From Desulfobacterales bacterium (lineage in GTDB: Bacteria; Desulfobacterota; Desulfobacteria; Desulfobacterales; Desulfosalsimonadaceae), in NCBI GenBank assembly GCA_018399235.1, contig JAGYOX010000011.1, positions 1-43,284 of the forward strand: a DNA stretch of 43,284 bases, given 5' to 3'. The notes beneath the pieces were generated by a model. That model had not been told where the DNA came from and ran no database searches. It was given only the letters and a program-made list of their open reading frames with translations. The first letter of the stretch is position 1. Each line of letters begins with the position of its first letter. This document shows, in pieces, positions 34,090 to 42,775 of this stretch. The position numbers and the translations under genes were made by a program.

Positions 34090-37000
34090 CTATTCTGAAA
34101 GGACTTTTTTTATGATTTTTAGCATATCATTAATGCGGTAGGGTTTTTGCAAAAAATGAAAATCTTTTTTTGCAATCGTATCCGGCCGTGAACGCTCTTC
34201 AGTGTACCCGCTTGTCAACACTATTTTTGTGCCTGGATATTTTTGCTTTACAAAGTCCGCAAAATCAATTCCGTTGCCGTCCGGCAGAATAACATCACTT
34301 AATAGAAGCTCGAATTGGGTGTTTTCCGATTCCATCAACTTAGTGGCCTGTGCAATCGTCTCTGCCTCAGTGACAAGATAGCCGTTCATTTTGAGCATGC
34401 TGGTGACCACACCGCGGACATCCGTTTGGTCTTCGATCAAAAGGATTCGTTCCTGGTTGCCCCGGTACTGCTCCTCCCTCAATCCTTTATCTTTTGCAGC
34501 GTCTGTAGCTTCATCGCCGGTGCATGCCTCTGCAACCGGAAAATATATATTGAAGACGGTTCCCTGATTCGGCTCACTATACACGTTGACCCAGCCGTTA
34601 TGCTGTTTGACCACACCATACACGACGGATAAACCGAGGCCGGTTCCTTGTCCTCCTGCCGTCTTGGTAGAAAAAAACGGATCGAATATTTTGTCTATCA
34701 TCTCCCCGTCTATCCCGAAGCCGGTATCTTCAACGGTCAGCCGTGCAAATTCGCCCGGCATGGCATATTTGTTCCGCCGGCAATAGTCTTCGTCAATAGC
34801 GACATTGGCAGTTTTCAGATAAAGCATTCCGCCATTGGGCATCGCATCCCGGGCATTGATGGCAAGGTTCATAATGATTTGTTCCATTTGTCCGAAATCT
34901 GCATGGATCAGCTTTAAATCCGGGGCAAGTTTTGTGGTCAACTGAATATTCTCTCCGATTAGCCGATTCAACATCTTTTCTACCTCTGTGATAACGGAAT
35001 TTAGATCGACTTTGATGGTTTCCAGCATCTGCCGGCGGCTGAATGCGAGTAGTTGACGGGTCAGCGCTGCGGAAAGCTCCGCTGAATTTTTAATGTCCGA
35101 AATATGTTTTGACAAATTTTCCGGAAGGGAGCCCTTAAGATTTATCAAGTCGATTGAGCCAAGGATGGTCATCAGGTAATTGTTAAAATCATGGGCGACG
35201 CCTCCGGCAAGGGTGCCGATGGCCTCCATTTTCTGGGACTGAATCAGTTGCTTCTGGGCTTCCTCTTTCTCCTTCTCGGCTTTTTTAAGATCTGTGACAT
35301 CGGTCACGATTCCCAGAAATCCTTGGAATTGGCTGTCATCACCCGTTAAGGGTTTGGGTGAGACAATTGCTGAAACCTTCCGTGAGTCCTTGCCTATAAA
35401 TTCGGCTTCAAATACGTGCTGGTCCAGATAGGCCCAGTTGTTTGCCTCCTCTTCAACTTTTTTTCGATTGTTTTTATCCAAAAAACTAAGGGCCGACCGG
35501 CCGATAATCTCATCGGCGGTATATCCGGACATTCGGCAAATGGCCTGGTTGACGTATTTGACGTTAAGCTCGGGGTCAACGATCACAAGCCCGTCATTCA
35601 TGGTTTCTATTAGTCGCTGGTACTCCTCGCGTTGGTGCTGAGCCCGTTTTTCGGCAGCCAGTGTAGCTTCGAAAAAAATAGCATTTTCCAGAGAGTTGGC
35701 AGTCTGGGTGGACAGCAGGGAAATCATTTCCAGACGCCCCGGAGTAAATGCATTGGGGGTTAGGTTGTTTTCCATATAGATCAGGCCGATCACCCGCTGC
35801 TGGCGGACAAGCGGTATGCATAGAACCGAGTGTACGGAATTTTCAATTATATATGGATCGCTGGCAAAACGGTCATCCTTTTGTGCATCATCCAAAACCA
35901 GCGGTTCCCGTGTTCTTTTGGCATATCTGATAATGCCTGAAGACAGTTTCATGCTCCCCTCGACAGGAATCGATTGCAGTATGGAAACATCTTCTGAGTT
36001 GATGTCCGCTTTGGCGTCAATTACCAATCGGCCCTTTCGGTTAAGAATCAATAAAGCTTTTTCAGCGCCGGAATTTTGGATAACCAATCGCATCAGTATC
36101 TTAAGCAATTTCTCCAGTTGAATTTCACTTGAAATCGCCTGGGACATCTTCATCATGGCCGCAAGATCAAGCCTGTCTTCAACCTTGGCAGATACCGCTT
36201 CCGGTTTATGGTAGGGTTTGTCCTCCGGTGTTTTTTGGGGGGGTATTTCAAGGAGTGACGTATACTTTTCTTCAAGCTGGCAAACCTTGGCATGGGCGCC
36301 CCATTGTTCATATAAACCATGGGCCTGTTGCATATAGGAGCTGGCAAAATCATTAATTTCATGTATGTAATAGAATTTGGCGAGAAATTCGCACGAAATG
36401 GCGGCTTCCTGTAGATATTCGTTTTCCCGAGCCCCTTTAATGGCTGTTTTATAAAATATGACGGCGTCCTTATCCCTGCCTTTGCATCTGGCCAGTTCGG
36501 CTTCCACCAAATGATACTTATGAAGAAAGTTGGACGGCGAATGGTGCGCCCATTTTGCCATTTTTCGCTGATTGCGCGCCACGTGGAGAAGTATTCTACG
36601 TTTCCTGAAACTGCCAGCATGATCCAGAGAACCCAGGCGGGCAAGCGAGTCATAAAAAAATGCGGTGGGATAGAGTAGAGAGCCTGCCCCGCCGTCAATA
36701 TAAGTCCTTATCCTCCCAGCCTGCAGGTAGGCTTCGGCTGTATTTTCAAAAAGCACATCCAGCATGAGTTTGTTAAAGTACAGATGCATTAGAGAGGTCC
36801 AATCATTAGCTTTTTCATGTGTGGCAAGCATTTTGCTCTCATCGTAGACCTCTCCGATTAACACGGATGGGTTATCCCCTATGCCTTTCAGGTTCAGCAG
36901 CGCCTGGTGATAGATTCGGACCACGTTCAGATTGGATACTTGGCCGAGCCGGGTTAGGCTTTCGATGCTTTTTTGAAAGTCCGTATCAAGTTCATCGAGT

Positions 37001-40000
37001 GGGTCGGCCAGCAGATAACGGGTATATTCTCGAACCATCAGGGAATGGCTCGCGAATTCGATATCTCCATTTTCAAGACCGCTCTGATAGGCCCTTAGAA
37101 GCGGCTCTGATGCATTGACGGCGTGTTCTTTCCAGTGCCGGATAAAGGTGTTGGCTACCATTTCCGTTCGGGCTTTATATTTTGAAGTTTTCATTTGATT
37201 CAACAGGGAAAGCGCCATTTGTCCGAAGGGATAGCCCGTATCAATTTCGCCCAAAGTGCAAAGGATAAACCCGTATCCTGCGTATACATAGGGCGAAAAG
37301 TCCGTGTTGCCGTGCTTGGAAAATATCTGAATTAAGCGGAATATAATAAGTGGGAGCAAATTCGGGGCGGTCCAGTAGGCTGTGGAGGTGATGGTGGCCA
37401 TCACATCCACTTGGGCCTGGACGGTGGGGTCGTTTATTAATGGAAGGTTTAAAAAATTTTCGGTTTTTTTGAGTTTAAGGTGGGCCCGGGTTTTTAAAAA
37501 ATCAAAAATAATATGAAACTTTGTGGCTTTTTTCGGAAATGATACCCCGAGCGATTTCAAAACCGAAAGCCCGAGTCGGATGACCTCGTCGAGTCGGTTT
37601 TGGGCCATTAGGCTGTGAATGCGTGTAATCTGAGCTTTTACCTGGTCATTGAGGGAGCCGGCATGGTTGATGATCTGGCTCGTCAGGCGATACATCTTAT
37701 CATAATCGCCGATAAGATAAGCGGCTTCGGCGCTGCCGTTGTGAAGGGAAAGGGCAAGCTCATAATCGCTTTCCCAGAAAGACCGGGTATCCCCATTCGT
37801 TCCGGCCGCGGAAAGAAAGTCGATTCCTGTTTGAAAATAATGGAAGGCGGCTTCAAAAGCCGCAGCGGCGATGGCTTTTTCTCCGGCGTGGTTATTCAAA
37901 CGGGCCATCCGGCGTTTTTCGTCAGCCGATACGGCCAGTTCGCCGGCGATATTCAGGTGGTTGACGATATCGACGATTTTTTCCTCGAACTGTTCCGCGG
38001 GCGTATTTCCCAAAAGGTAGGTGCCGATGGTGTAACAGGTTTGCTTCCTTTCTTCCTCGGAGAACAGGCGATAGACGGCCTCTCGAATCCGGTCATGGGA
38101 AAACACGCCGGAGTTTCTTTTAAAGCTGATCAAGCCTTCGTTTTCAGCCACGGAAAGATCCGCTACAACGGCTTCCAGTGATTTATTATGACAGGCGGCA
38201 ACGCAGGAAAGTTCAAACCGGTTGCCTATACAGGCGCAGGTCCTCAGAGTTTCTCGTGTGGCGGCGGGCAGGCAGGTGAGTTTTGCTGCGAGAAAGTCGA
38301 CAACGTTCTGTGTGACCTGGATCTCATCGGCTTTTTCAAGATCCCATTCCAGACCGGATTCCGGATCTGGAGTCAGGGCCTTGCCCTCATAAAGGGTTTT
38401 TAAAAATTGATGGATAAAGAAAGGGTTGCCATTGGTTTTTTTGTGTACAATCCTGGAGATTTCGCTTGCTGCCGGCACTTCACAGCGGAGCAGGTCAGCC
38501 ACCAGCTCATTCACACTTTCGGCCGAAAGAGCCGGCAAAGTGATGGTCTTTATTTTCGCCCCATTTTTTTCCGCCTCATTAATGCTCATCCTCAGTGGAT
38601 GGGAGGCATTCACCTCGTTGTCCCGGTAGGCACCGATAATAAGCAGATGGCTGAGATCCGGCTCTACAGCCAGCATCCGGAGGAAATTCAAACTTGCCGA
38701 ATCCGCCCATTGCAGGTCGTCAATAAATAATACCAGCGGATGAACAGCTGAGGCACAGGTTTTAATAAACTCCTTAAATACAAAATTAAACCGGCTCTTG
38801 GACTCTTCCGGTCCAAGGAGCGTAAGCGCCGGCTGTTTTCCGATGATGTATTCGAATTCCGGTATAATCTGGTTAAGCAGGCCCGCATTGATTCCTACAG
38901 CCTTGAGGATCTGGTTTTTCCAAACATTAATCCTGTCATCGGTTTCACACATGATGTAGCGTGCGAGTTCTTTGAATGACTGAATGATCGGGTAATACGG
39001 AATATTGCGTTTGTACTGTTCAGCTTTGCCGACAATAAAATAGGCCCGCTTTGCCACCAAGGGCTTTTGAATTTCATTGATAAGCGACGATTTGCCGATG
39101 CCGGCTTGCCCGGATACCAGAAAAACTTCATTGCCGCCCTCGGCTACCCGGTCAAATGCCGTTATCAGCATGCTGATTTCAGCTTCTCGGCCAAAGAGTT
39201 TCCCCGTTAAATGAAAGCCTGTGCCCTCATCCTCCTGTGCCAGCTCAATACCGCTGATTTTGCCTTTTTCTTTAAGCTGCCTGGCGCATTTTTTGAAATC
39301 AACCATTACACCGTAGCCGCTCTGATAGCGGTCCTCAATCGTCTTGGAAATTAGTTTCATGACGATATCCGATAATACGGGCGGTAGGTCCGGTTTTTTT
39401 TTCGCAGGCGCCACGGGTTGTCTGGCAATATGGGCATGAATGATTTCAATGGGATCGTCTGAAATAAAAGGGGGGGCACCGGTTAACAGTTCGTAAAGAA
39501 TTATTCCCAGGGCATAAATATCCGCTCCGGAGCCTACCGGTTGGTTCATTCGGCCAGTCTGTTCCGGTGCCATGTAGGGTAGTACGTGCCTGATAATCCA
39601 TGGATCATAGATTTCTTCTTTAATGCGGACGGCCAAGCCGTATGCTCCGAAGCCGTTAATTTTTAAATGGTCACCGGAATTATCACAAAGAATCGTATCC
39701 GGCGTCATCGAAAGGTGGGCAACACCTTGGCTGTGGATTTCCCCCAATGTACGGGACAAATTTACCGCGATTTTAAGGAAGGAATCAACGTCCATATCGC
39801 CGGGCGTAAACCGTTTGTACAGAGGCAGGCCGTAAAAGGGCTCGGCGACAATGGCAATATTATCTTTGTGATCGAAAATATCATAAGCGTGAAAGACCCC
39901 TTCGCTGTCAAGCTTTCTGACCTTTTCATATTCATACTTGAAGCGGGCGATTTCTGAAGGCGTGGCATTGGCGGCATTAATAAGCTCAATAAAATACGGC

Positions 40001-40092
40001 TCATCATTTTCCGCTTTTTGTGTCCGGTAATAAACAGCCCCTGGATGTTCGTGGATCTTATCGATGATTCTATAATCTTTAATTGACTCCAT
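34090..40092 (-). CDS. Giant hybrid kinase: pseudokinase-AAA ATPase-TPR-GAF-PAS-HisKA-HATPase-REC
   Basis: The 2000-residue protein has no membrane helix. Residues 1-275 have a Ser/Thr kinase fold with APEQ (175-178) and DIYALG intact, but HRD-K-x-x-N reads HLSMTPDTI (126-134), DFG reads GFG (147-149), the glycine loop is missing and the beta-3 lysine is absent (YFIELINA), so it is probably a pseudokinase. An AAA/MalT-like ATPase follows: Walker A GQAGIGKSS (328-336), Walker B LVLFIDDLQWAD. A helical TPR-like stretch runs to about 1280, then GAF (about 1309-1460), PAS (about 1495-1610), HisKA with His near 1632, HATPase_c, and a receiver with its Asp near 1931 (LLSDVILPDG). Family relatives usually keep more kinase residues. 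It converges with the hydrolase gene. Confidence 0.94.
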   Translation of the reverse strand: MESIKDYRIIDKIHEHPGAVYYRTQKAENDEPYFIELINAANATPSEIARFKYEYEKVRKLDSEGVFHAYDIFDHKDNIAIVAEPFYGLPLYKRFTPGDMDVDSFLKIAVNLSRTLGEIHSQGVAHLSMTPDTILCDNSGDHLKINGFGAYGLAVRIKEEIYDPWIIRHVLPYMAPEQTGRMNQPVGSGADIYALGIILYELLTGAPPFISDDPIEIIHAHIARQPVAPAKKKPDLPPVLSDIVMKLISKTIEDRYQSGYGVMVDFKKCARQLKEKGKISGIELAQEDEGTGFHLTGKLFGREAEISMLITAFDRVAEGGNEVFLVSGQAGIGKSSLINEIQKPLVAKRAYFIVGKAEQYKRNIPYYPIIQSFKELARYIMCETDDRINVWKNQILKAVGINAGLLNQIIPEFEYIIGKQPALTLLGPEESKSRFNFVFKEFIKTCASAVHPLVLFIDDLQWADSASLNFLRMLAVEPDLSHLLIIGAYRDNEVNASHPLRMSINEAEKNGAKIKTITLPALSAESVNELVADLLRCEVPAASEISRIVHKKTNGNPFFIHQFLKTLYEGKALTPDPESGLEWDLEKADEIQVTQNVVDFLAAKLTCLPAATRETLRTCACIGNRFELSCVAACHNKSLEAVVADLSVAENEGLISFKRNSGVFSHDRIREAVYRLFSEEERKQTCYTIGTYLLGNTPAEQFEEKIVDIVNHLNIAGELAVSADEKRRMARLNNHAGEKAIAAAAFEAAFHYFQTGIDFLSAAGTNGDTRSFWESDYELALSLHNGSAEAAYLIGDYDKMYRLTSQIINHAGSLNDQVKAQITRIHSLMAQNRLDEVIRLGLSVLKSLGVSFPKKATKFHIIFDFLKTRAHLKLKKTENFLNLPLINDPTVQAQVDVMATITSTAYWTAPNLLPLIIFRLIQIFSKHGNTDFSPYVYAGYGFILCTLGEIDTGYPFGQMALSLLNQMKTSKYKARTEMVANTFIRHWKEHAVNASEPLLRAYQSGLENGDIEFASHSLMVREYTRYLLADPLDELDTDFQKSIESLTRLGQVSNLNVVRIYHQALLNLKGIGDNPSVLIGEVYDESKMLATHEKANDWTSLMHLYFNKLMLDVLFENTAEAYLQAGRIRTYIDGGAGSLLYPTAFFYDSLARLGSLDHAGSFRKRRILLHVARNQRKMAKWAHHSPSNFLHKYHLVEAELARCKGRDKDAVIFYKTAIKGARENEYLQEAAISCEFLAKFYYIHEINDFASSYMQQAHGLYEQWGAHAKVCQLEEKYTSLLEIPPQKTPEDKPYHKPEAVSAKVEDRLDLAAMMKMSQAISSEIQLEKLLKILMRLVIQNSGAEKALLILNRKGRLVIDAKADINSEDVSILQSIPVEGSMKLSSGIIRYAKRTREPLVLDDAQKDDRFASDPYIIENSVHSVLCIPLVRQQRVIGLIYMENNLTPNAFTPGRLEMISLLSTQTANSLENAIFFEATLAAEKRAQHQREEYQRLIETMNDGLVIVDPELNVKYVNQAICRMSGYTADEIIGRSALSFLDKNNRKKVEEEANNWAYLDQHVFEAEFIGKDSRKVSAIVSPKPLTGDDSQFQGFLGIVTDVTDLKKAEKEKEEAQKQLIQSQKMEAIGTLAGGVAHDFNNYLMTILGSIDLINLKGSLPENLSKHISDIKNSAELSAALTRQLLAFSRRQMLETIKVDLNSVITEVEKMLNRLIGENIQLTTKLAPDLKLIHADFGQMEQIIMNLAINARDAMPNGGMLYLKTANVAIDEDYCRRNKYAMPGEFARLTVEDTGFGIDGEMIDKIFDPFFSTKTAGGQGTGLGLSVVYGVVKQHNGWVNVYSEPNQGTVFNIYFPVAEACTGDEATDAAKDKGLREEQYRGNQERILLIEDQTDVRGVVTSMLKMNGYLVTEAETIAQATKLMESENTQFELLLSDVILPDGNGIDFADFVKQKYPGTKIVLTSGYTEERSRPDTIAKKDFHFLQKPYRINDMLKIIKKVLSE

Positions 40093-40134
40093 AGGCTGAA
40101 TAATGTGGGTGTGAATAAAAATATTAACTATTTT

Positions 40135-40163
40135 ATTATTTCAAAAAATTGATTTTATGTCAA
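40135..40163 (-). promoter_or_regulatory. Putative sigma-70 promoter for the giant kinase gene
   Basis: On the minus strand TTGACA (40163-40158), 17 bases, AATAAT (40140-40135). Start near 40127, giving a leader of about 35 nt. No strong ribosome binding site follows. Confidence 0.5.
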
Positions 40164-40186
40164 AGAAGTTATGGGAAATCAACTGA

Positions 40187-40220
40187 TAAAAAAAAGGCGT
40201 ATTCTAAGACGCCTATTTTT
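40187..40220. terminator. Bidirectional intrinsic terminator between divergent genes
   Basis: AGGCGT (40195-40200) and ACGCCT (40209-40214) form a 6-base stem with an 8-base loop, flanked by eight A residues on the left and ATTTTT on the right, so it can terminate on both strands. It lies between two divergent promoters rather than after a gene. Confidence 0.65.
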
Positions 40221-40221
40221 A

Positions 40222-40250
40222 TTGACATTAGCATCGCCATGGTTTAAATA
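40222..40250 (+). promoter_or_regulatory. Putative sigma-70 promoter for the PilZ gene
   Basis: TTGACA (40222-40227), 17 bases, TAAATA (40245-40250). Start near 40257, about 50 bases before the PilZ ATG. Confidence 0.55.
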
Positions 40251-40307
40251 TATCAAAATTTGGTATTGATAATTTTTCAGATTCTTAAACAGTTTTAAGG
40301 GGTTTAG

Positions 40308-40724
40308 ATGGCTTTAAAACAACGCCGTGTCTCCACCCGGAGCCAGGTCTGGGAGGACACCCAGGCGACCATAACATTTTCGGACCCTACCCAGCCTGAA
40401 CGCCGGAGCACGCTTTCGCTTAAAGGTAAAGTCAGGGATTTAGGCTCAAACGGCATGTTTTTGGAGACCGAGGAGCATATTGCGGCAAATACGGAATTGC
40501 ACATTGAAATCTGTTTTGACCCCGCCTCCCATGTATCCAACCTGCCCATAAAAGCTAAAGGGGAAACCGTCCGCAGAAACGAGGAGGGCATCGGTATCAG
40601 GTTCACCGCCATCGATCTTCAGCGGCTTCAAAAATGCATTGTCGAAAAAATGAACCGTGTGGAAAGAGAGGCCAGATCAGTTTATACAATCGGCAGTGCT
40701 GACCGGGGCAAAACGAAAAAATAA
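40308..40724 (+). CDS. PilZ-domain protein
   Basis: 138 residues, essentially one PilZ domain, the usual cyclic-di-GMP receptor fold. The N-terminal arginine motif is present (R-x3-R within QRRVSTR). The second motif, normally [DN]-x-[SA]-x-x-G, reads DLGSNG, with Gly in place of the small Ser/Ala at the third position, so nucleotide binding is probable but not certain. The C-terminal part has GIGIRF, a typical PilZ strand. AAGGGG 5 bases before the ATG is a good ribosome binding site. Own promoter; divergent from the giant kinase. Confidence 0.87.
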   Translation: MALKQRRVSTRSQVWEDTQATITFSDPTQPERRSTLSLKGKVRDLGSNGMFLETEEHIAANTELHIEICFDPASHVSNLPIKAKGETVRRNEEGIGIRFTAIDLQRLQKCIVEKMNRVEREARSVYTIGSADRGKTKK

Positions 40725-41064
40725 TACAGGTGTCCACAAATTCTAAGCGCCATCAATATTTGAAATTTCAATAAAAAAAAGACCTGCCGGCAGTCAACCC
40801 AAACTTTTCCATCTATTCCTAAAGGCCCCACTAAAATCAGAGCGGATGGCAATGTAAAAGTTCAAGCCAACCGAATCTCCGACAGTTAAGCAGACCGTAA
40901 CAGTATATTCAAGGACGGGAAATGAAAACCAATTCAGAAACCCAGCGTTTTATGGAGCGAACAGAAATTGAATAATCCTGATTGATTTGCTATAGTAATT
41001 GCCAATTTTACAAGAACATACAAAGGGGTGGTTTAGTTGTCTGCAAACTTCAGAAGGAGCAATC
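40725..41064. other. Intergenic region before the response regulator
   Basis: 340 bases without a credible gene. It holds a 10-base palindrome CTGCCGGCAG (40784-40793) preceded by eight A residues, and a promoter-like site at 40968-40996. Nothing else is evident. Confidence 0.5.
40968..40996 (+). promoter_or_regulatory. Putative sigma-70 promoter for the response regulator
   Basis: TTGAAT (40968-40973), 17 bases, TATAGT (40991-40996). Start near 41003, about 60 bases before the chosen ATG. The hexamers are nearly the same as those before the PP2C gene (TTGAAG and TATAGT, also 17 bases apart). If this start is right, the upstream TTG at 40999 cannot be used. Confidence 0.5.
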
Positions 41065-41481
41065 ATGGCACCGGAAATGGAAGTTGGGAAAAAAGATGAA
41101 ATCCTGCACGGCTCTGAATCCGTGCTGCTTATCGATGACGAGGAGATGGTCCTGAATGTGAGCAGGGAACTGCTGGAGGGCCTTGGTTACCAGGTTTTAA
41201 CTGCGGCCAGCGGCAAGGAAGCCATTTCCATCCTTGAGGCGAAAACCGGTGAGATTGATCTCGTAGTTCTGGATCTTACCATGCCGGAAATGAGCGGTGA
41301 GGAAACATTGAACCGCCTGAAATCAATCAATCCGAACGTACCAGTGCTGGTATCCACAGGTTTTTCTATAAACGAGAAGCTCCGAGAAGTCCTTCAGCAA
41401 AACTGCACCGGCTTTATCCAGAAGCCTTTCAACCTTCAGAAGCTGTCGCAGAAGGTGCGGGAAATGCTGGATGCTGAATAG
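41065..41481 (+). CDS. Receiver-only response regulator
   Basis: 138 residues: a short N-terminal lead, then one receiver domain with LLIDDEE (acidic pocket), phosphoacceptor Asp in VVLDLTMPEMSG, the switch Thr in VLVSTGF, and the conserved Lys in IQKPF. No output domain, so it acts through protein contact or as a phosphorelay sink. Either of the two hybrid kinases could use it, and the sequence resembles their C-terminal receivers. ATG at 41065 with AGAAGGAGC just upstream is preferred over TTG at 40999. Confidence 0.93.
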   Translation: MAPEMEVGKKDEILHGSESVLLIDDEEMVLNVSRELLEGLGYQVLTAASGKEAISILEAKTGEIDLVVLDLTMPEMSGEETLNRLKSINPNVPVLVSTGFSINEKLREVLQQNCTGFIQKPFNLQKLSQKVREMLDAE

Positions 41482-41532
41482 CTTATCGGCGGGGTTTAGG
41501 TTGTAATAGTCAATTTTTTAAGGGGGTTGCAA

Positions 41533-42189
41533 ATGGAGAAAGAAAAGGTCCTGTGCAGTTACTGCCGCCGCAAGCGATGTTTTTTCGGCGAAACGCAAAA
41601 CGTCCCGGAGAACTGTCCGACAAAGATCCGCTCTGATCTTCTCGAACGGGCCAAGCAAACACTTCGCGAACCGGAAAACAAGGAGATGGCCCAGGCCGTG
41701 GCCAAGACTTGGAAAGATTACGGCAAGCTCACCCGCGTGGAGGAGACCGTACTGTATGCCAAACTCCGCGGTTTCAAGAAGCTGGGCATTGCCTTTTGCG
41801 TAGGGCTTTCTGAAGAAGCGGAAAAAATGACCAACGTCCTTTTAAATGAGGGTTTTGAAGTGACAGCGGTCTGCTGTATGTGCGCTGCGTTGTGCTCGGA
41901 CGATGTGGATCTGCCGGATGAAGACAAGGTTATTCCCGGCTACCGTCAGCCCATGTGCAACCCTATCGGTCAGGCTGCCATCCTGGATGATGAGGGGTGT
42001 GATCTAATTATTCTTATAGGTCTGTGCGTAGGCGATGATACGCTTTTTATCAAACATGCCAAGGCGCCCGTAACCGTGCTGGCCGTAAAAGACCGCGTTT
42101 TGGCCCACAACCCCTTGGGGGCTCTCTATACCTCTCGGCACATCTATACCCGGATTAAAACCAAGCCCCCGAAAAAGGAAAACGCGTAA
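41533..42189 (+). CDS. DUF1847 cysteine-rich putative metal-binding protein
   Basis: 218 residues. Cysteines cluster near the N-terminus (LCSYCRRKRC, then ENCP) and in the middle (VCCMCAALC), with another in QPMCNPIG and one in IGLCVGDD, a pattern of DUF1847 proteins found mainly in anaerobes. The middle looks like an alpha/beta fold with FCVGLSEEAE. Metal or iron-sulfur binding is inferred from the cysteines; function unknown. Start at ATG 41533, 6 bases after AGGGGG; an in-frame TTG at 41527 is less likely. Followed by the cupin gene after 18 bases. Confidence 0.85.
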   Translation: MEKEKVLCSYCRRKRCFFGETQNVPENCPTKIRSDLLERAKQTLREPENKEMAQAVAKTWKDYGKLTRVEETVLYAKLRGFKKLGIAFCVGLSEEAEKMTNVLLNEGFEVTAVCCMCAALCSDDVDLPDEDKVIPGYRQPMCNPIGQAAILDDEGCDLIILIGLCVGDDTLFIKHAKAPVTVLAVKDRVLAHNPLGALYTSRHIYTRIKTKPPKKENA

Positions 42190-42207
42190 ACAGGGAGGGA
42201 ACCCGCC

Positions 42208-42570
42208 ATGTATGTTAAAAAGATCGAAAGCATCCCAAAAGTCAAAGTCAGCACTGGCGCTAAAGCTTGGAAGCAGGTTTTAATCAGCGTGCAGGTAGCG
42301 CCGAATTTCGCCATGCGCCGGTTTATTCTGGAGCCGGGCGGCAGTATCCCCAATCATACCAATACGGTCGAACACGAACAGTTCGTGTTAAACGGCAGGG
42401 CCCGGATCGGTATCGGTGACAAGACCTATGAGATCGCCAAAAATGATTCCGTCTATATTCCGGCTGGCATGGCCCATTGGTACCAGGTGAAGGGTGAGGA
42501 TCCCTTTGAGTTTATCTGCGTTGTTCCAAACAAAGAGGATGTTATCGAGGTGCTTGAAGAAGGTGCCTGA
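42208..42570 (+). CDS. Small cupin-fold protein
   Basis: 120 residues, a single cupin barrel. Motif 1 is PGGSIPNHTNTVEHEQFVLNG with His and Glu metal ligands, and motif 2 is YIPAGMAHWYQVKG. Metal-binding cupins of this size act as isomerases, dioxygenases or sensors, so the activity is undetermined. GGGAGGG about 10 bases upstream supports the start. Probably cotranscribed with the DUF1847 gene. Confidence 0.88.
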   Translation: MYVKKIESIPKVKVSTGAKAWKQVLISVQVAPNFAMRRFILEPGGSIPNHTNTVEHEQFVLNGRARIGIGDKTYEIAKNDSVYIPAGMAHWYQVKGEDPFEFICVVPNKEDVIEVLEEGA

Positions 42571-42661
42571 AAAACATGTTCCAGACAGATGTTATAATCC
42601 TCGTAACTGCTTTAACCTTGTCTTTCGGAACTTGAGCGAACTGCCCTCCGGTGAAGGCCAA

Positions 42662-42775
42662 ATGAAAAAAGTTTTGATCGCTGAAGACAGCAAAACCCTG
42701 ATTACCGCTCTTAAACAAAAGTCAAAATCAAGAAGAAATGACCGACTTCTACCATACGCACTACAAAGCCTATGA
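42662..42775 (+). pseudogene. Truncated response-regulator receiver remnant
   Basis: The first 18 codons from the ATG at 42662 read MKKVLIAEDSKTLITAL, the typical start of a CheY-like receiver (beta-1 strand and acidic pair). After that the frame loses family resemblance and stops at 42775 after 37 codons, well before the phosphoacceptor Asp. The methyltransferase frame begins inside it at 42738. It looks like a gene cut by a deletion or insertion junction near 42715. Confidence 0.6.

Noticed and set aside
37615-38181. Plus-strand open frame of 188 residues
   Set aside because: Fully inside the giant kinase gene on the opposite strand, which has clear domains; no homology or ribosome binding site for the antisense frame.
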